This document shows, piece after piece, positions 37,535-47,330 of a stretch of 64,000 nucleotides of DNA (position 1 is its first letter; every line of letters begins with the position of its first letter). Made by a program: the position numbers and the translations under genes. Under the pieces are notes generated by a model. It saw only the letters and a list, made by a program, of their open reading frames with translations. It did not search any database and was not told where the DNA came from. Source of the DNA: Flavobacterium covae (lineage in GTDB: Bacteria > Bacteroidota > Bacteroidia > Flavobacteriales > Flavobacteriaceae); NCBI GenBank assembly GCA_019565575.1, contig CP067379.1:3286001-3350000 (forward strand). The letters are read 5' to 3'.

Positions 37535-38461
37535 ATGAAATTCCTACACCTCATACGATACAAAAACTTACTTCTAATTGCACTAATGCAATTAGTATGT
37601 TATTTTGGTTTTTTAAAACTACAACCTACTCTTTTGGCTATTAACAATTGGCAATATATATTACTAATCGTTGCAACCCTTTTTATTGCAGCAGGTGGAT
37701 ACATTATAAATGCTATTTTTGATCAAGGTACTGACGCTATTAACAAACCCAACAAAAATCCTATAGGTAACACCATTAGTGAATCTAAAGCATATAATTT
37801 CTATACTGCTTTTACTCTCATAGGGGTTCTTACAGGCTATTATTTATCACACGTAATTAAGCATCCCAACTTTGTAATTGTTTTTATTTTATGTGCTTCT
37901 CTATTGTATTTATATGCTACCGATCTAAAACAAATAGTACTCATTAAGAATATTATTGTGTCTTTATTATTAGCCTTTAGCGTTATTATTATTGGATTAT
38001 TCACCCTCTTCCCTGTACTTCCCATGGGAGATAAAGGACATTTACTCTTTTTATTCTCAGTATTAATTGATTTTTCCATAATAGCCTTTATGATTAATTT
38101 TTTACGAGAAATTATAAAAGATATTGAAGATATAAAAGGCGATTATAACGAAGATATACGTACACTACCCATTATCTTGGGAACTAACAGAACATTAAAA
38201 CTTGTTTTTGGTCTTACTTTTATTCCCATCACCCTAATCTTATCTTATGTATATATCAACCTTTTTGAACTCCTATACGCCACTCTTTATATTCTTTTTT
38301 TTATCATAGGACCTCTTATTTATTTTGCTATAAAAGTATGGAATGCTCAATCTCAAAAAGACTATAAACATCTGAGTAATGTATTAAAACTAATCATATT
38401 ATTAGGCAGTCTTTCTATAGGAATTATTGGTTTAAACATGAATTTTTATGCTACACACTAA
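37535..38461 (+). CDS. UbiA-family prenyltransferase
   Basis: 308 residues with about eight membrane helices. NAIFDQGTDAINKPNK (residues 59-74) and REIIKDIEDIKGDYNED are the two Asp-rich motifs that bind the prenyl diphosphate through Mg. Flavobacterial members are annotated as geranylgeranylglycerol-phosphate transferases; menaquinone synthesis is an alternative. Overlaps the Maf gene by 14 bases. Confidence 0.88.
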   Translation: MKFLHLIRYKNLLLIALMQLVCYFGFLKLQPTLLAINNWQYILLIVATLFIAAGGYIINAIFDQGTDAINKPNKNPIGNTISESKAYNFYTAFTLIGVLTGYYLSHVIKHPNFVIVFILCASLLYLYATDLKQIVLIKNIIVSLLLAFSVIIIGLFTLFPVLPMGDKGHLLFLFSVLIDFSIIAFMINFLREIIKDIEDIKGDYNEDIRTLPIILGTNRTLKLVFGLTFIPITLILSYVYINLFELLYATLYILFFIIGPLIYFAIKVWNAQSQKDYKHLSNVLKLIILLGSLSIGIIGLNMNFYATH

Positions 38462-39029
38462 ATTTAAAAATCATCAAATAATACTAGCTTCTGGCTCACC
38501 CCGTCGTCAACAATTTTTCAAAGATTTAGACATTCATTTTACTATTAAATTAAAAGAAATTGAAGAAAAATACCCTGAAACATTAAGTTTTTTAGAAATT
38601 ACTGATTACTTAGCAAAGTTAAAAGCCTCTGCTTTTAATGAAGAATTACAATCCAACGAATTACTTATTACAAGTGATACTTTAGTATGGCATAACAACA
38701 AAGCTTTAGGAAAACCCATAGACTATAACGACGCATTTAATATGCTTAAAAGCTTATCTAATGACACTCATGAAGTCATTACCTCTGTTTGTTTTAAAAC
38801 CACAGAAAGAGAAGATCTTATTAACGAAATAACAAAAGTAACTTTTGGATTACTAACAGACGAAACTATACATTATTATTTAAAAAACTACAAACCTTTT
38901 GACAAAGCGGGAAGTTATGGTATTCAAGATTGGATAGGTTTAATTGGAATTTCAAAAATTGAAGGCTCTTATACCAACGTAGTAGGATTACCAACAGAAA
39001 AAGTTTACCAATATTTATTAAATTTTTAA
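38448..39029 (+). CDS. maf: Maf-family nucleoside triphosphate pyrophosphatase
   Basis: 193 residues. IILASGSPRRQQFFKDL is the Maf signature, and ITSDTLVWHNNKALGKP, KAGSYGIQDWIGLIG and VVGLPTEKVYQYL complete the family pattern. Hydrolyses non-canonical or selected nucleotides to the monophosphate. Start overlaps the UbiA gene. Confidence 0.94.
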   Translation: MLHTKFKNHQIILASGSPRRQQFFKDLDIHFTIKLKEIEEKYPETLSFLEITDYLAKLKASAFNEELQSNELLITSDTLVWHNNKALGKPIDYNDAFNMLKSLSNDTHEVITSVCFKTTEREDLINEITKVTFGLLTDETIHYYLKNYKPFDKAGSYGIQDWIGLIGISKIEGSYTNVVGLPTEKVYQYLLNF

Positions 39030-39102
39030 ACGATCCATTCTTCATTTTTTTGGCATAATAATTGAAAAGTATAACAAAGACAATTCAACAAAACCATAAA
39101 AT

Positions 39103-39666
39103 ATGAAAAAACTATCATTTATAATCGGAGTCTTTTTAGTTATACTAAATTTTCAAATTTCTGCTCAGGTTTCAGTAAATTTAAACATAGCAGAACACCC
39201 TAATTGGTGTACCAATTATTCTGAAAACCAAATTCAGTATGTGTATTTACCTGAATTAGAATGCTATTATGATAACTTTAACCAAACATATATCTACTTA
39301 GGACCAAGAGGCTGGTGTCGTTCAAGTACTATTCCAGACTATTGCAGAGAATATGATATACAAAGAGCACCTAGAGTAATTATAGATTATAGAGGAAACT
39401 GTCCTTGGACCTCTTTTAATTATCACAAAAAACATCATTGGAAAAACAACTACCGTAACTACCATAGCGAATATTACGGACCTGCTTATTCAAGAAGAGG
39501 AAATTATGTAACTTATAGAAATAGAGACTATGATCATGATTATTATTACAGAAGAAATGATGATCATTATGAAGACAGAAGAGAAAATAACAATTCCTAT
39601 AGAGATCAAAAAGAGTATAGAACTGAGGAAAGAGAACCTAACCATACACATGGTAGACGATTTTAA
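39103..39666 (+). CDS. Exported basic protein, His/Tyr/Arg-rich, unknown function
   Basis: 187 residues. MKKLSFIIGVFLVILNFQIS is a signal peptide ending at SAQ. The middle has WCTNYSENQIQYVYLPELEC and YIYLGPRGWCRSS with four cysteines; the tail is full of Y, R, H and D (DYDHDYYYRRNDDHYEDRRE). Similar to small flavobacterial exported proteins without known function. Followed by a terminator. Confidence 0.7.
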   Translation: MKKLSFIIGVFLVILNFQISAQVSVNLNIAEHPNWCTNYSENQIQYVYLPELECYYDNFNQTYIYLGPRGWCRSSTIPDYCREYDIQRAPRVIIDYRGNCPWTSFNYHKKHHWKNNYRNYHSEYYGPAYSRRGNYVTYRNRDYDHDYYYRRNDDHYEDRRENNNSYRDQKEYRTEEREPNHTHGRRF

Positions 39667-39684
39667 AACATTTTAATCAAATCA

Positions 39685-39717
39685 AAAAAGCAGTAATATC
39701 ACATACTGCTTTTTTTA
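39685..39717 (+). terminator. Rho-independent terminator
   Basis: AAAAAGCAGTA and TACTGCTTTTTTT form the stem and T run, 18 bases after the stop at 39666. Confidence 0.8.
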
Positions 39718-39783
39718 ATAGTATTATAAGATCATTCAATATCTGTTTCATTTCTTTTATCTTTGTTCTCAAATTTTTACACC

Positions 39784-40528
39784 TTGAGATATTTTATTGA
39801 ATTTGCATATAAAGGCACTCATTATCACGGTTGGCAATATCAACCCAATGCTATTTCCGTACAAGAGACTTTAAATAAAGTTTTTTCTACACTTTTACAA
39901 GAAAATATAGAAATTGTAGGAGCTGGTAGAACCGATACTGGCGTACACGCTTCGCAAATGTATGGGCATTTTGACACTCAAAAGAACTAGATTTAGCGAA
40001 ACTAAAACAAAGGGTTAATTCTTTTTACCAAAAGATATTGCTCTCTTTCGTATTATTCCAGTACATGATGAAGCACATGCTCGTTTTGATGCCACCTCTA
40101 GAACCTACCATTATTATATCAGCACTCAAAAAAATGCCTTTAATACAGAACTTGCTTGGTATAATCATCATATTTTAGATATAGATGCCATGAATAACGC
40201 ATGCAAAATTCTTTTTAAATACATTGACTTTGAATGCTTTTCAAAAACACATACAGACGTACACACTTTTAACTGCAAAATAACAGAAGCCTACTGGCGT
40301 AAAGAAAACCAAAATTTGGTTTTCACAATCACTGCCGATCGTTTCTTACGAAATATGGTAAGAGCTATTGTAGGAACTATGGTTAATATTGGTACTCATA
40401 AAATCACCAAAGAAGATTTAATTTCCATTATTGAAAGTAAAGACCGGAAAAAAGCAGGTTTTTCAGTTCCTGCACAAGGATTATTTTTAAGTAAAGTAAC
40501 CTATCCTTACATAGATGAAAGCATTTGA
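39784..40528 (+). CDS. truA: tRNA pseudouridine synthase A (two frameshifts)
   Basis: About 248 residues after repair. Makes pseudouridine at positions 38-40 of t[23 protein letters not shown] is the family start; the catalytic Asp is in [38 protein letters not shown] and [17 protein letters not shown] follow. One A is missing near 39983 and one T near 40024. TTG at 39784 fits the family start best; a TTG at 39763 is the alternative. Ends inside the start of the ABC gene. Confidence 0.92.
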
Positions 40529-42266
40529 TAGTACATTATTCAAAAGAATACTCACTTATACCAAACCCTACAAATGGCGGTACTACAGCGTTATTATATG
40601 GGCTATTCTATTATCTATTTTTGCTGCATTACGCCCCTACTTGTTACAAAACATTATAGATCATTATGTCATTCCTAAAAAACTAACAGGTTTTTTGATT
40701 ATGCTAAGCATCATGGGTACTACATTATTACTTGAAGTATTAGCCCAGTTTTACTTCGTTTATTGGGCCAATGTATTAGGGCAAGATATAGTAAAAGATA
40801 TCCGTGTAAAATTATTTCATCATATAAGTAGTTTCAAAATACAATATTTTGACAAAGAACCTGTGGGAAAATTAATTACTCGTTCTGTCTCTGACATTGA
40901 AGCTATAGCTCGTATATTCAGTCAAGGTTTATTCATGATCATGAGCGATTTAATGAAAATGGGAACTATCTTTTTTTTTATGCTATACATGAATTGGAAA
41001 CTAACTCTAATCGTAATAGCAGCTATGCCAATATTATTGTACGCCATTCGTATATTTCAAATAAAAATGAAAAACGCATTTGAAGATGTTCGAACTCAAA
41101 TTGCCAACATGAACACTTTCATTCAAGAACGATTAACAGGAATGAAAATTGTTCAACTTTTCACACGAGAAGAAAAAGAATTTGAAAATTTTAAAAAAAT
41201 AAACCATTTACATCGTAAAGCTTGGGTTAAAAATGTTTGGTATAACTCTATTTTTTTTCCAATTGCTGACATTGTTACCTATTTAACCTTAAGTGCTATA
41301 ATTTGGTTTGGCTGTAATTTATTATTAGAACATGATTCTTTTACTAACATAGGACATCTTTTTGCATATACTATGTATATTACAATCTTCTTTACCCCTT
41401 TAAGGCAAATAGCAGATAAATTTAACGAAATGCAAATGGGAATGATTGCTGCTCAACGAGTATTTGAAGTTCTTGATTATCAAGAAAACATAGAAAAAAA
41501 TGGAAAGATTGAAGCTCCTAAATTTATAGGAAAAATAGAGTTCAAAAACGTCTATTTTGGTTATAAATCTGATGACTATATACTCCAAAATCTTAATTTA
41601 AGTTTAAACCCTGGCGAAACCGTTGCCATAGTAGGAGCTACTGGAGCTGGCAAAACAACTATTATTAACTTACTCAACCGATTTTACGATATCCAAGCAG
41701 GATCTATTTACATAGACAATCAAAACATTAAAGATTTTACCATAGAAAGCTTAAGAACCCAAATAGCTATTGTTCTTCAAGATGTATTCTTATTTGCTGA
41801 TAGCATCTATCACAATATTACCTTAAGAAATCCTAAAATATCTAAAGATCAAGTCATAGAAGCCGCCAAAATAATTGGAGTACATGATTTCATCATGACT
41901 TTACCCAACAATTATCATTATAACGTCAAAGAACGAGGTGCATCTCTTTCATCAGGTCAAAGACAGTTAATCGCTTTTTTAAGAGCCTATGTAAGCAATC
42001 CTAGCATATTAATTTTAGATGAAGCTACGTCTTCTATAGATCCTTATCTAGAAGAAAAAATTCAAAAAGCAACGCAAACCCTAACAAAAAATAGAACTTC
42101 TATTATCATTGCACATCGTTTAGCAACAATTATAAATGCAGATCGGATCTTAGTCCTAGACAAAGGAATCATTGTAGAAGAAGGCATTCATACTTCTCTC
42201 TTAAAAAAAGAGAAAGGAGTCTATAGAAAATTATACGAAGCACAATTTAGTAATCACATAAAATAA
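40515..42266 (+). CDS. ABC exporter, membrane and ATPase domains fused
   Basis: 583 residues. Six membrane helices (about 20-300), then an ATPase with Walker A GATGAGKTT (near 372), signature LSSGQRQL (near 478) and Walker B ILILDEATSSID (near 497). MsbA/multidrug type half-transporter that would work as a dimer; substrate (lipid or drug) not known. Overlaps truA by 14 bases. Confidence 0.93.
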   Translation: MKAFDSTLFKRILTYTKPYKWRYYSVIIWAILLSIFAALRPYLLQNIIDHYVIPKKLTGFLIMLSIMGTTLLLEVLAQFYFVYWANVLGQDIVKDIRVKLFHHISSFKIQYFDKEPVGKLITRSVSDIEAIARIFSQGLFMIMSDLMKMGTIFFFMLYMNWKLTLIVIAAMPILLYAIRIFQIKMKNAFEDVRTQIANMNTFIQERLTGMKIVQLFTREEKEFENFKKINHLHRKAWVKNVWYNSIFFPIADIVTYLTLSAIIWFGCNLLLEHDSFTNIGHLFAYTMYITIFFTPLRQIADKFNEMQMGMIAAQRVFEVLDYQENIEKNGKIEAPKFIGKIEFKNVYFGYKSDDYILQNLNLSLNPGETVAIVGATGAGKTTIINLLNRFYDIQAGSIYIDNQNIKDFTIESLRTQIAIVLQDVFLFADSIYHNITLRNPKISKDQVIEAAKIIGVHDFIMTLPNNYHYNVKERGASLSSGQRQLIAFLRAYVSNPSILILDEATSSIDPYLEEKIQKATQTLTKNRTSIIIAHRLATIINADRILVLDKGIIVEEGIHTSLLKKEKGVYRKLYEAQFSNHIK

Positions 42267-42276
42267 ACCAAATACA

Positions 42277-42687
42277 ATGGAAAAATTTTTTATTGAAATG
42301 TCTGTTCGCAATTACGAATTAGATGTACAAGGAATTGTAAACAATTCCGTTTATCAGAACTACCTAGAACACGCTAGACACCAATTTTTACACCACCATG
42401 GAGTAGACTTTGTTGAATTTGCTCAAAACAACATCTTATTAGTCGTAAAAAATATTGAAATCAATTTTAAAAATTCACTTGTTAGCCGAGACCATTTTAA
42501 AGTAGAAGTAAGTGCTGAAAAAGAAGGAAATCTAAAAGTAATCTTTCATCAAAATATCATTCGAGTATCCGATAACAAACTCATTGTATCTGCTAAGGTA
42601 ACAGGAGTAGCTATAAAAAATGGTCGTCCTGTAGCTCCCGACACCATCCCACAAATAGCACAATTATTTACAACAGCAGTTATTTAA
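42277..42687 (+). CDS. Acyl-CoA thioesterase, hotdog fold (YbgC/4HBT type)
   Basis: 136 residues. VRNYELDVQGIVNNSVYQNY shows the catalytic Asp in the D-x-x-G-I-V-N-N pattern of 4-hydroxybenzoyl-CoA thioesterase-like proteins; HARHQFLHHHGVDF follows. Ten bases after the ABC exporter, so probably in its operon. Confidence 0.9.
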   Translation: MEKFFIEMSVRNYELDVQGIVNNSVYQNYLEHARHQFLHHHGVDFVEFAQNNILLVVKNIEINFKNSLVSRDHFKVEVSAEKEGNLKVIFHQNIIRVSDNKLIVSAKVTGVAIKNGRPVAPDTIPQIAQLFTTAVI

Positions 42688-42761
42688 TAATAAAACTTTT
42701 TTCTAAAACAAATAATCAACTAATTAAAATTAATTAAATTTGATCTTTAAATCCTACTAAT

Positions 42762-43178
42762 ATGAAAAAAATAATCTTTATTATTACTTTATTATCAAGT
42801 CTTATCACATTTGCTCAAAATGGAGAAATAATTGATAATCCTTTTACACCTGAACAAGATACTCTTTTTTCTAAAGCACTAGAAAAATTAAATTCTAAAA
42901 AATACCCTGATGCTATAGAGATGCTAAACAAATTAATTTCATCTAATAAAGAACAGAAAATACCTTATTTTTATTTAGCACAAGCCTATTTTGAAAACAA
43001 ACAATATTCAGAATGTGCTGAAATTTGTACTAAAGGTTTAACTATTGGTCCAAAGGAAAATGCATTAAATTATTATAGAGCTAAGGCTAATATTGAACTG
43101 GGAAAAACAGATTCAGTATGTAACGATTTGAAAAAATCAGGTACTCAAGAAAAAGAATTATTAAAATATTGTAACTAA
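42762..43178 (+). CDS. Exported tetratricopeptide-repeat protein
   Basis: 138 residues. MKKIIFIITLLSSLITFAQ is a signal peptide. Three TPR-like helix pairs follow (ALEKLNSKKYPDAIEMLNKL, FYLAQAYFENKQYSECAEIC, NYYRAKANIELGKTDSVCND). Probably a small periplasmic protein-binding factor. Confidence 0.8.
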   Translation: MKKIIFIITLLSSLITFAQNGEIIDNPFTPEQDTLFSKALEKLNSKKYPDAIEMLNKLISSNKEQKIPYFYLAQAYFENKQYSECAEICTKGLTIGPKENALNYYRAKANIELGKTDSVCNDLKKSGTQEKELLKYCN

Positions 43179-43259
43179 AAAGAATCTTATTTAACAATAT
43201 TTCCTTCTAGAAAAATATCCGATATAATAAAATTTTATCTAATAGATTTCAAAACATTC

Positions 43260-43392
43260 AAGAGGCTGTCCAAAAAGTAATAAATCAATATGCAGTTTGC
43301 CACTCCGATAAGGAGGAGTCTCATAATCAACATTATGTAATTTCTCCCTTAGATTGAAATGACAAGATTGCGAACTTTTTGGATAGTCTCTT
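43260..43392. repeat. 133-bp MITE-like/terminator element with AAGAGGCTGTCC ends
   Basis: AAGAGGCTGTCCAAAAAGT at the left pairs with the inverse at the right end with only two changes, both G-U compatible in RNA. The right end abuts the folP stop codon. The centre holds the inverse of the repeat seen at 18180. The ends match those of the IS1182 element at 47842-49617. No open frame inside. Confidence 0.7.
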
Positions 43393-44220
43393 CTATATCA
43401 TTTGACAAAGGCGGATAGCCTCTACTGCTTCCTTTACATCATGCACACGCAAAATAGAAGCCCCTTTAGTTATTGCAATCGTATTTAGAACAGTAGTCCC
43501 ATTTAATGCCTCCTGCACCGTAATATCTAATGTCTTATAAATCATAGATTTTCTGGACATCCCTACTAAAATAGGTAATTCAGCTATAGATAAAAGCTCC
43601 ATTTTAGATAATAACTCAAAATTTTGTTCCAATGTTTTAGAAAATCCAAAACCAGGATCAAGAATCAAATCGTTAATACCATAACTCCTTGCCTTTTCTA
43701 TTTTTCCTGAAAAATAAAACAATATTTCCTTAAGCAAATCATCATAATCTACCATTTTCTGCATTGTTTTAGGAGTTCCTCTCAAATGCATCATAATAAA
43801 TGGAATATTATGCTTAGCAATAATCCGAAACATATTCTCATCTAATTCGCCAGCTGAAATATCATTAATCAAAGAAGCACCTATTTGCAAACACTCATCC
43901 GCTACCTTACTATGAAAAGTATCAATAGATAACAATACTTCTGGAAATTTAGTTATCAAAAGCGAAACAATTGCTTCTATCCTACCTAATTCCTCATCTG
44001 CAGACAAGAACTGTGCATTAGGTCTTGTTGATTGACCTCCTATATCTAAAAAAGTAGCTCCATCAAGCAGCATTTTTTCCGCTTGTTTTAAAACAGAAAC
44101 ATCTGTTTTTAATTTTCCTCCATCATAAAAAGAATCAGGCGTTATATTTAAGATCCCCATAACCCTTGGAATCATCAAATCAATAAGTTTACCTTTACAA
44201 TTTATCGTAGTCATTTGCAT
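43393..44220 (-). CDS. folP: Dihydropteroate synthase
   Basis: 275 residues. Condenses pterin diphosphate with p-aminobenzoate in folate synthesis. VMGILNITPDSFYDGGK, FLDIGGQSTRPNAQ, SIDTFHSKVADE, INDISAG, PFIMMHLRGTP, LILDPGFGFSKT and LRVHDVKEAVEA are all family motifs. Divergent from the DUF1599 gene, with overlapping promoters. Confidence 0.97.
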   Translation of the reverse strand: MQMTTINCKGKLIDLMIPRVMGILNITPDSFYDGGKLKTDVSVLKQAEKMLLDGATFLDIGGQSTRPNAQFLSADEELGRIEAIVSLLITKFPEVLLSIDTFHSKVADECLQIGASLINDISAGELDENMFRIIAKHNIPFIMMHLRGTPKTMQKMVDYDDLLKEILFYFSGKIEKARSYGINDLILDPGFGFSKTLEQNFELLSKMELLSIAELPILVGMSRKSMIYKTLDITVQEALNGTTVLNTIAITKGASILRVHDVKEAVEAIRLCQMI

Positions 44221-44250
44221 TTTATTAACAACATTTTATTTTAAAATCCC

Positions 44251-44279
44251 TATTTTTGGAAAAATTTGACACAAATATA
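44251..44279. promoter_or_regulatory. Overlapping divergent -7 boxes of folP and DUF1599
   Basis: Plus strand TATTTTTG at 44251-44258 faces the gene at 44288; minus strand TATATTTG (44279-44272) faces folP. The two transcription starts would be close together, so the promoters may compete. Confidence 0.45.
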
Positions 44280-44287
44280 GCATACAA

Positions 44288-44830
44288 ATGAGTAATACAT
44301 CTCAACAATACGACACAATAATAAACAACTGTCGCGATTTATACACTAAAAAAATGAAAGATTATGGTAGTGCTTGGCGTATTTTACGTTTACCTTCTCT
44401 TACAGATCAAATTTTTATAAAAGCTCAACGTATTCGTTCCTTACAAGAAAACGAAATAAGAAAAATAAATGAAGGAGAAACCTCTGAATTTATAGGAATC
44501 ATAAACTACTCTATCATGGCTCTAATCCAATTGGATAAAGGCGTTGCAACACAACCCGATCTAAATATAGAAGAAGCCACAAAACTATATGATGAAAAAG
44601 TACTAATCACCAAACAACTTATGGAAGCTAAAAATCATGATTATGGAGAAGCTTGGCGTGATATGCGAGTAAGTTCATTAACAGATCTTATTTTACAAAA
44701 AATTTTACGAGTAAAACAAATTGAAGACAACAAAGGAAAAACCTTAGTAAGTGAAGGCATTGATGCAAATTATCAAGACATGATTAATTATTCCGTTTTT
44801 GCCTTAATTTTATTAGAAAACATGAAATAA
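44288..44830 (+). CDS. DUF1599 (nucleotide modification-associated) protein
   Basis: 180 residues made of two similar halves: KKMKDYGSAWRILRLPSLTD and EAKNHDYGEAWRDMRVSSLT, each followed by INYSIMAL or INYSVFAL. This is the duplicated DUF1599 pattern conserved next to folP in Bacteroidota. Biochemical role unknown. Confidence 0.9.
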   Translation: MSNTSQQYDTIINNCRDLYTKKMKDYGSAWRILRLPSLTDQIFIKAQRIRSLQENEIRKINEGETSEFIGIINYSIMALIQLDKGVATQPDLNIEEATKLYDEKVLITKQLMEAKNHDYGEAWRDMRVSSLTDLILQKILRVKQIEDNKGKTLVSEGIDANYQDMINYSVFALILLENMK

Positions 44831-44840
44831 TCTCAACTTT

Positions 44841-44867
44841 ATAAATCCTGAAATATACAGGGTTTAT
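44841..44867 (+). terminator. Hairpin after DUF1599
   Basis: ATAAATCCTG pairs with CAGGGTTTAT (one G-U) around a seven-base loop, 11 bases after the stop. No long T run, so it may be only partly effective. Confidence 0.45.
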
Positions 44868-44886
44868 ATGCTTTAAAAATAAAAAA

Positions 44887-45971
44887 ATGAAAAAAAACCT
44901 GACGCTCCTATTACGAATTATAATAGCATTACTCTTTATTATATCAGCTATTGCAAAAATGTACCCATCACCCTATTTTGCAATTTCAACTTTTGAAGTA
45001 AAACAATTGTATCCTTTAGGATTTTCTGAAAGCATAGCCCCTTGGTTTTCAAGAATTTTGATAGGTATCGAAATGGCGCTAGGAATACTAATTCTACAAA
45101 ATAATTATCTTAAAAAGTAATTATTCCTGCAACCATTACGTTGCTTATTGTTTTTATTATTCATTTATCTTATGAAACTTTCATTAATGGTGGTAATTCA
45201 GGGAACTGCGGTTGTTTTGGAGAATTAATACCTATGACTCCCATAGAAGCCATCATCAAAAACTTCATTGCTATTATCATTCTTGGCTTAATTCTTTTTA
45301 TGCTACCAAAAGACAATACACAAATCCATAAAATTTGGCCAATAAATCTAATCACATTAGTCTCTATCCTTATAATTTTCATATTAGCCCCTATCAAATC
45401 AGCAAGTGAGTTAGCATTACCAACTGAAATTGTAACAAATACAACTTCCATAGACACCTCTACAACCAAAAAAGATAGTATAAAAGAACAAATAACTATT
45501 CAAGATTCTATAATAAAAAACTCAGAAAAGAAAAAAGAAGAGAAAGAAAAAACAACCAATGAACCTCTAAAAAAGAAATCAGGCTATACTCAATTCTTTT
45601 CTAAAATTGATAATGGTCGTAAAACCTTGTGCTTCTTTGTTCCTGGTTGTGATCATTGTCGTCAAGCAGCAAAAGAACTAACAGAGTTAAAACGCACAAA
45701 TAAAAATTTCCCTGAAATCCTAGTTCTATTCATGAACGAAGAACCAGAAAAAATACCTGATTTCTTCAAAGAAACAGGCGCAGAATACCCTTATAAAATC
45801 ATAGAAATCATCCCCTTCTGGAAATTATTAGGAACAGGAAAAGATACCCCTGGTGTAAAATATTTATGGAACGGAAATGAATATAAATACTATTTTGGAA
45901 TAAACGAAAATCAATTCAATCCTAAAGACTACCAAGAATTAATTAATAAACCCTTTACACAATTAAAATAA
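44887..45971 (+). CDS. DoxX/MauE-like membrane protein fused to a thioredoxin-like domain (frameshift)
   Basis: About 361 residues after repair. Four membrane helices of the DoxX/MauE type (LLLRIIIALLFIISAIAKMY, ILIGIEMALGILILQ, then VIIPATITLLIVF and onward with GNCGCFGE) are followed by a charged linker rich in K and E and a periplasmic thioredoxin-like domain with CDHC (FFVPGCDHCRQAA). One A is missing at the AAAAAG near 45115. The pattern matches the BT_3928-type family. Likely a thiol-redox partner for the next gene. Confidence 0.85.
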
Positions 45972-46466
45972 ATGAAAAAAATAATAACATTAATACTCAC
46001 AATGATACTTAATATCTCATGCTCAAAAGCACAAGATACACAACTAAACAATGAAACCTTAAATTATTCTTTAACTGACATTAACGCTCAAAAAATTACA
46101 TTAAAAGAAATAATATCTCAAAATGCAGGAAAAAGTATTGTTCTAGAATTTTGGGCTTCATGGTGTGGAGATTGCATTAAAAATATGCCCAATCTAAAAA
46201 AATTACAAATAGAAAATCCTGATACTAAATTTATTTTCATTTCTTTTGACAAAACTCCAGAAACATGGAAAACAGGAATTGAAAAACACGAACTAATAGG
46301 AGATCAATTGTTTGTAGGAGAAAACATGAAAGGAAATTTTGGAAAATCAGTAAATCTAGACTGGATTCCTAGATACATTGTTTTAGACAAAAAAGGAAAA
46401 GTAGTTTTATTTAGAGCCATTGAAAAAGATACTGAAAAAATAAACCTTCTTTTAAAAACATTATAA
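45972..46466 (+). CDS. TlpA-like thioredoxin lipoprotein
   Basis: 164 residues. MKKIITLILTMILNISC is a lipoprotein signal (N-I-S-C). The active site is FWASWCGDCIKNMP (CGDC). The start lies directly after the stop of the DoxX-thioredoxin gene, so the two form a unit for extracytoplasmic thiol chemistry. Confidence 0.88.
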   Translation: MKKIITLILTMILNISCSKAQDTQLNNETLNYSLTDINAQKITLKEIISQNAGKSIVLEFWASWCGDCIKNMPNLKKLQIENPDTKFIFISFDKTPETWKTGIEKHELIGDQLFVGENMKGNFGKSVNLDWIPRYIVLDKKGKVVLFRAIEKDTEKINLLLKTL

Positions 46467-46503
46467 AGCATGCAATAAAAATATTTTAACTCTTTAAAAG
46501 ACA

Positions 46504-46511
46504 TATCTTTG
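46504..46511 (+). promoter_or_regulatory. -7 box (TATCTTTG) of tpiA
   Basis: TATCTTTG is 26 bases before the tpiA start. The -33 element is not obvious. Confidence 0.45.
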
Positions 46512-46537
46512 CATCTTAAAATACTAACAAATACAAT

Positions 46538-47287
46538 ATGAGACAAAAAATAGTAGCTGGTAACTGGAAAATGAACAAAAATGCTAAGCAAACACAAGAA
46601 TTGATAGCAGACCTAATTACAAATCTTCCAGAAACAGACGCTAAAATAATCATAGCTCCTACTTTTGTTAACTTATCACAAGCAGTTCAACAAACAAACG
46701 ATACAACTATAGAAGTTGTTGCGCAAAATATGCACCAAGCAGAAGGCGGTGCTTTTACAGGAGAAATATCTGCTGATATGTTAACAAATATTGGAATCCA
46801 AACCGTTATTTTAGGACATTCTGAACGCCGTGCTTATTTTCATGAAACCGATGCTCTATTAGCCAATAAAGTAGATACAGCACTAAAGCATCAAATGAAC
46901 GTTATTTTCTGTTTTGGAGAAGAATTAAAACACCGTCAAAACACACAACATTTTAACATAGTAGAATACCAACTAAAAGACGCTCTATTTCATTTAAATG
47001 CTTCTGATTGGAAAAATATAATTTTAGCTTACGAACCTGTTTGGGCCATTGGCACAGGAGAAACAGCTTCTCCTGAACAAGCACAAGAAATGCATAAATT
47101 CATCAGACAAACAATCCTAGAGCGTTACGGAAATGAAATTGCCGAAAATGTTTCCATTTTATACGGAGGAAGTGTTAAACCAGAAAATGCCAAAGAAATT
47201 TTTTCTCAACCTGACGTTGATGGAGGTTTAATAGGAGGCGCTTCTTTAACTACAAATGATTTTATAAATATTATAAAAGGAATATAA
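46538..47287 (+). CDS. tpiA: Triose-phosphate isomerase
   Basis: 249 residues, full length. Interconverts dihydroxyacetone phosphate and glyceraldehyde 3-phosphate. AGNWKMNKN (Asn, Lys), ILGHSERRAYF (catalytic His), LAYEPVWAIGTGE (catalytic Glu) and ILYGGSVKPEN, GGLIGGAS (phosphate loop) are present. Confidence 0.98.
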   Translation: MRQKIVAGNWKMNKNAKQTQELIADLITNLPETDAKIIIAPTFVNLSQAVQQTNDTTIEVVAQNMHQAEGGAFTGEISADMLTNIGIQTVILGHSERRAYFHETDALLANKVDTALKHQMNVIFCFGEELKHRQNTQHFNIVEYQLKDALFHLNASDWKNIILAYEPVWAIGTGETASPEQAQEMHKFIRQTILERYGNEIAENVSILYGGSVKPENAKEIFSQPDVDGGLIGGASLTTNDFINIIKGI

Positions 47288-47296
47288 GTTAATAAT

Positions 47297-47330
47297 ACCA
47301 CTTCAAAAACCGGAGTTTTTTGAAGTGGTT
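47297..47330 (+). terminator. Terminator of tpiA
   Basis: ACCACTTCAAAAA and TTTTTTGAAGTGGT form a 13-base stem, 10 bases after the stop. Confidence 0.75.
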
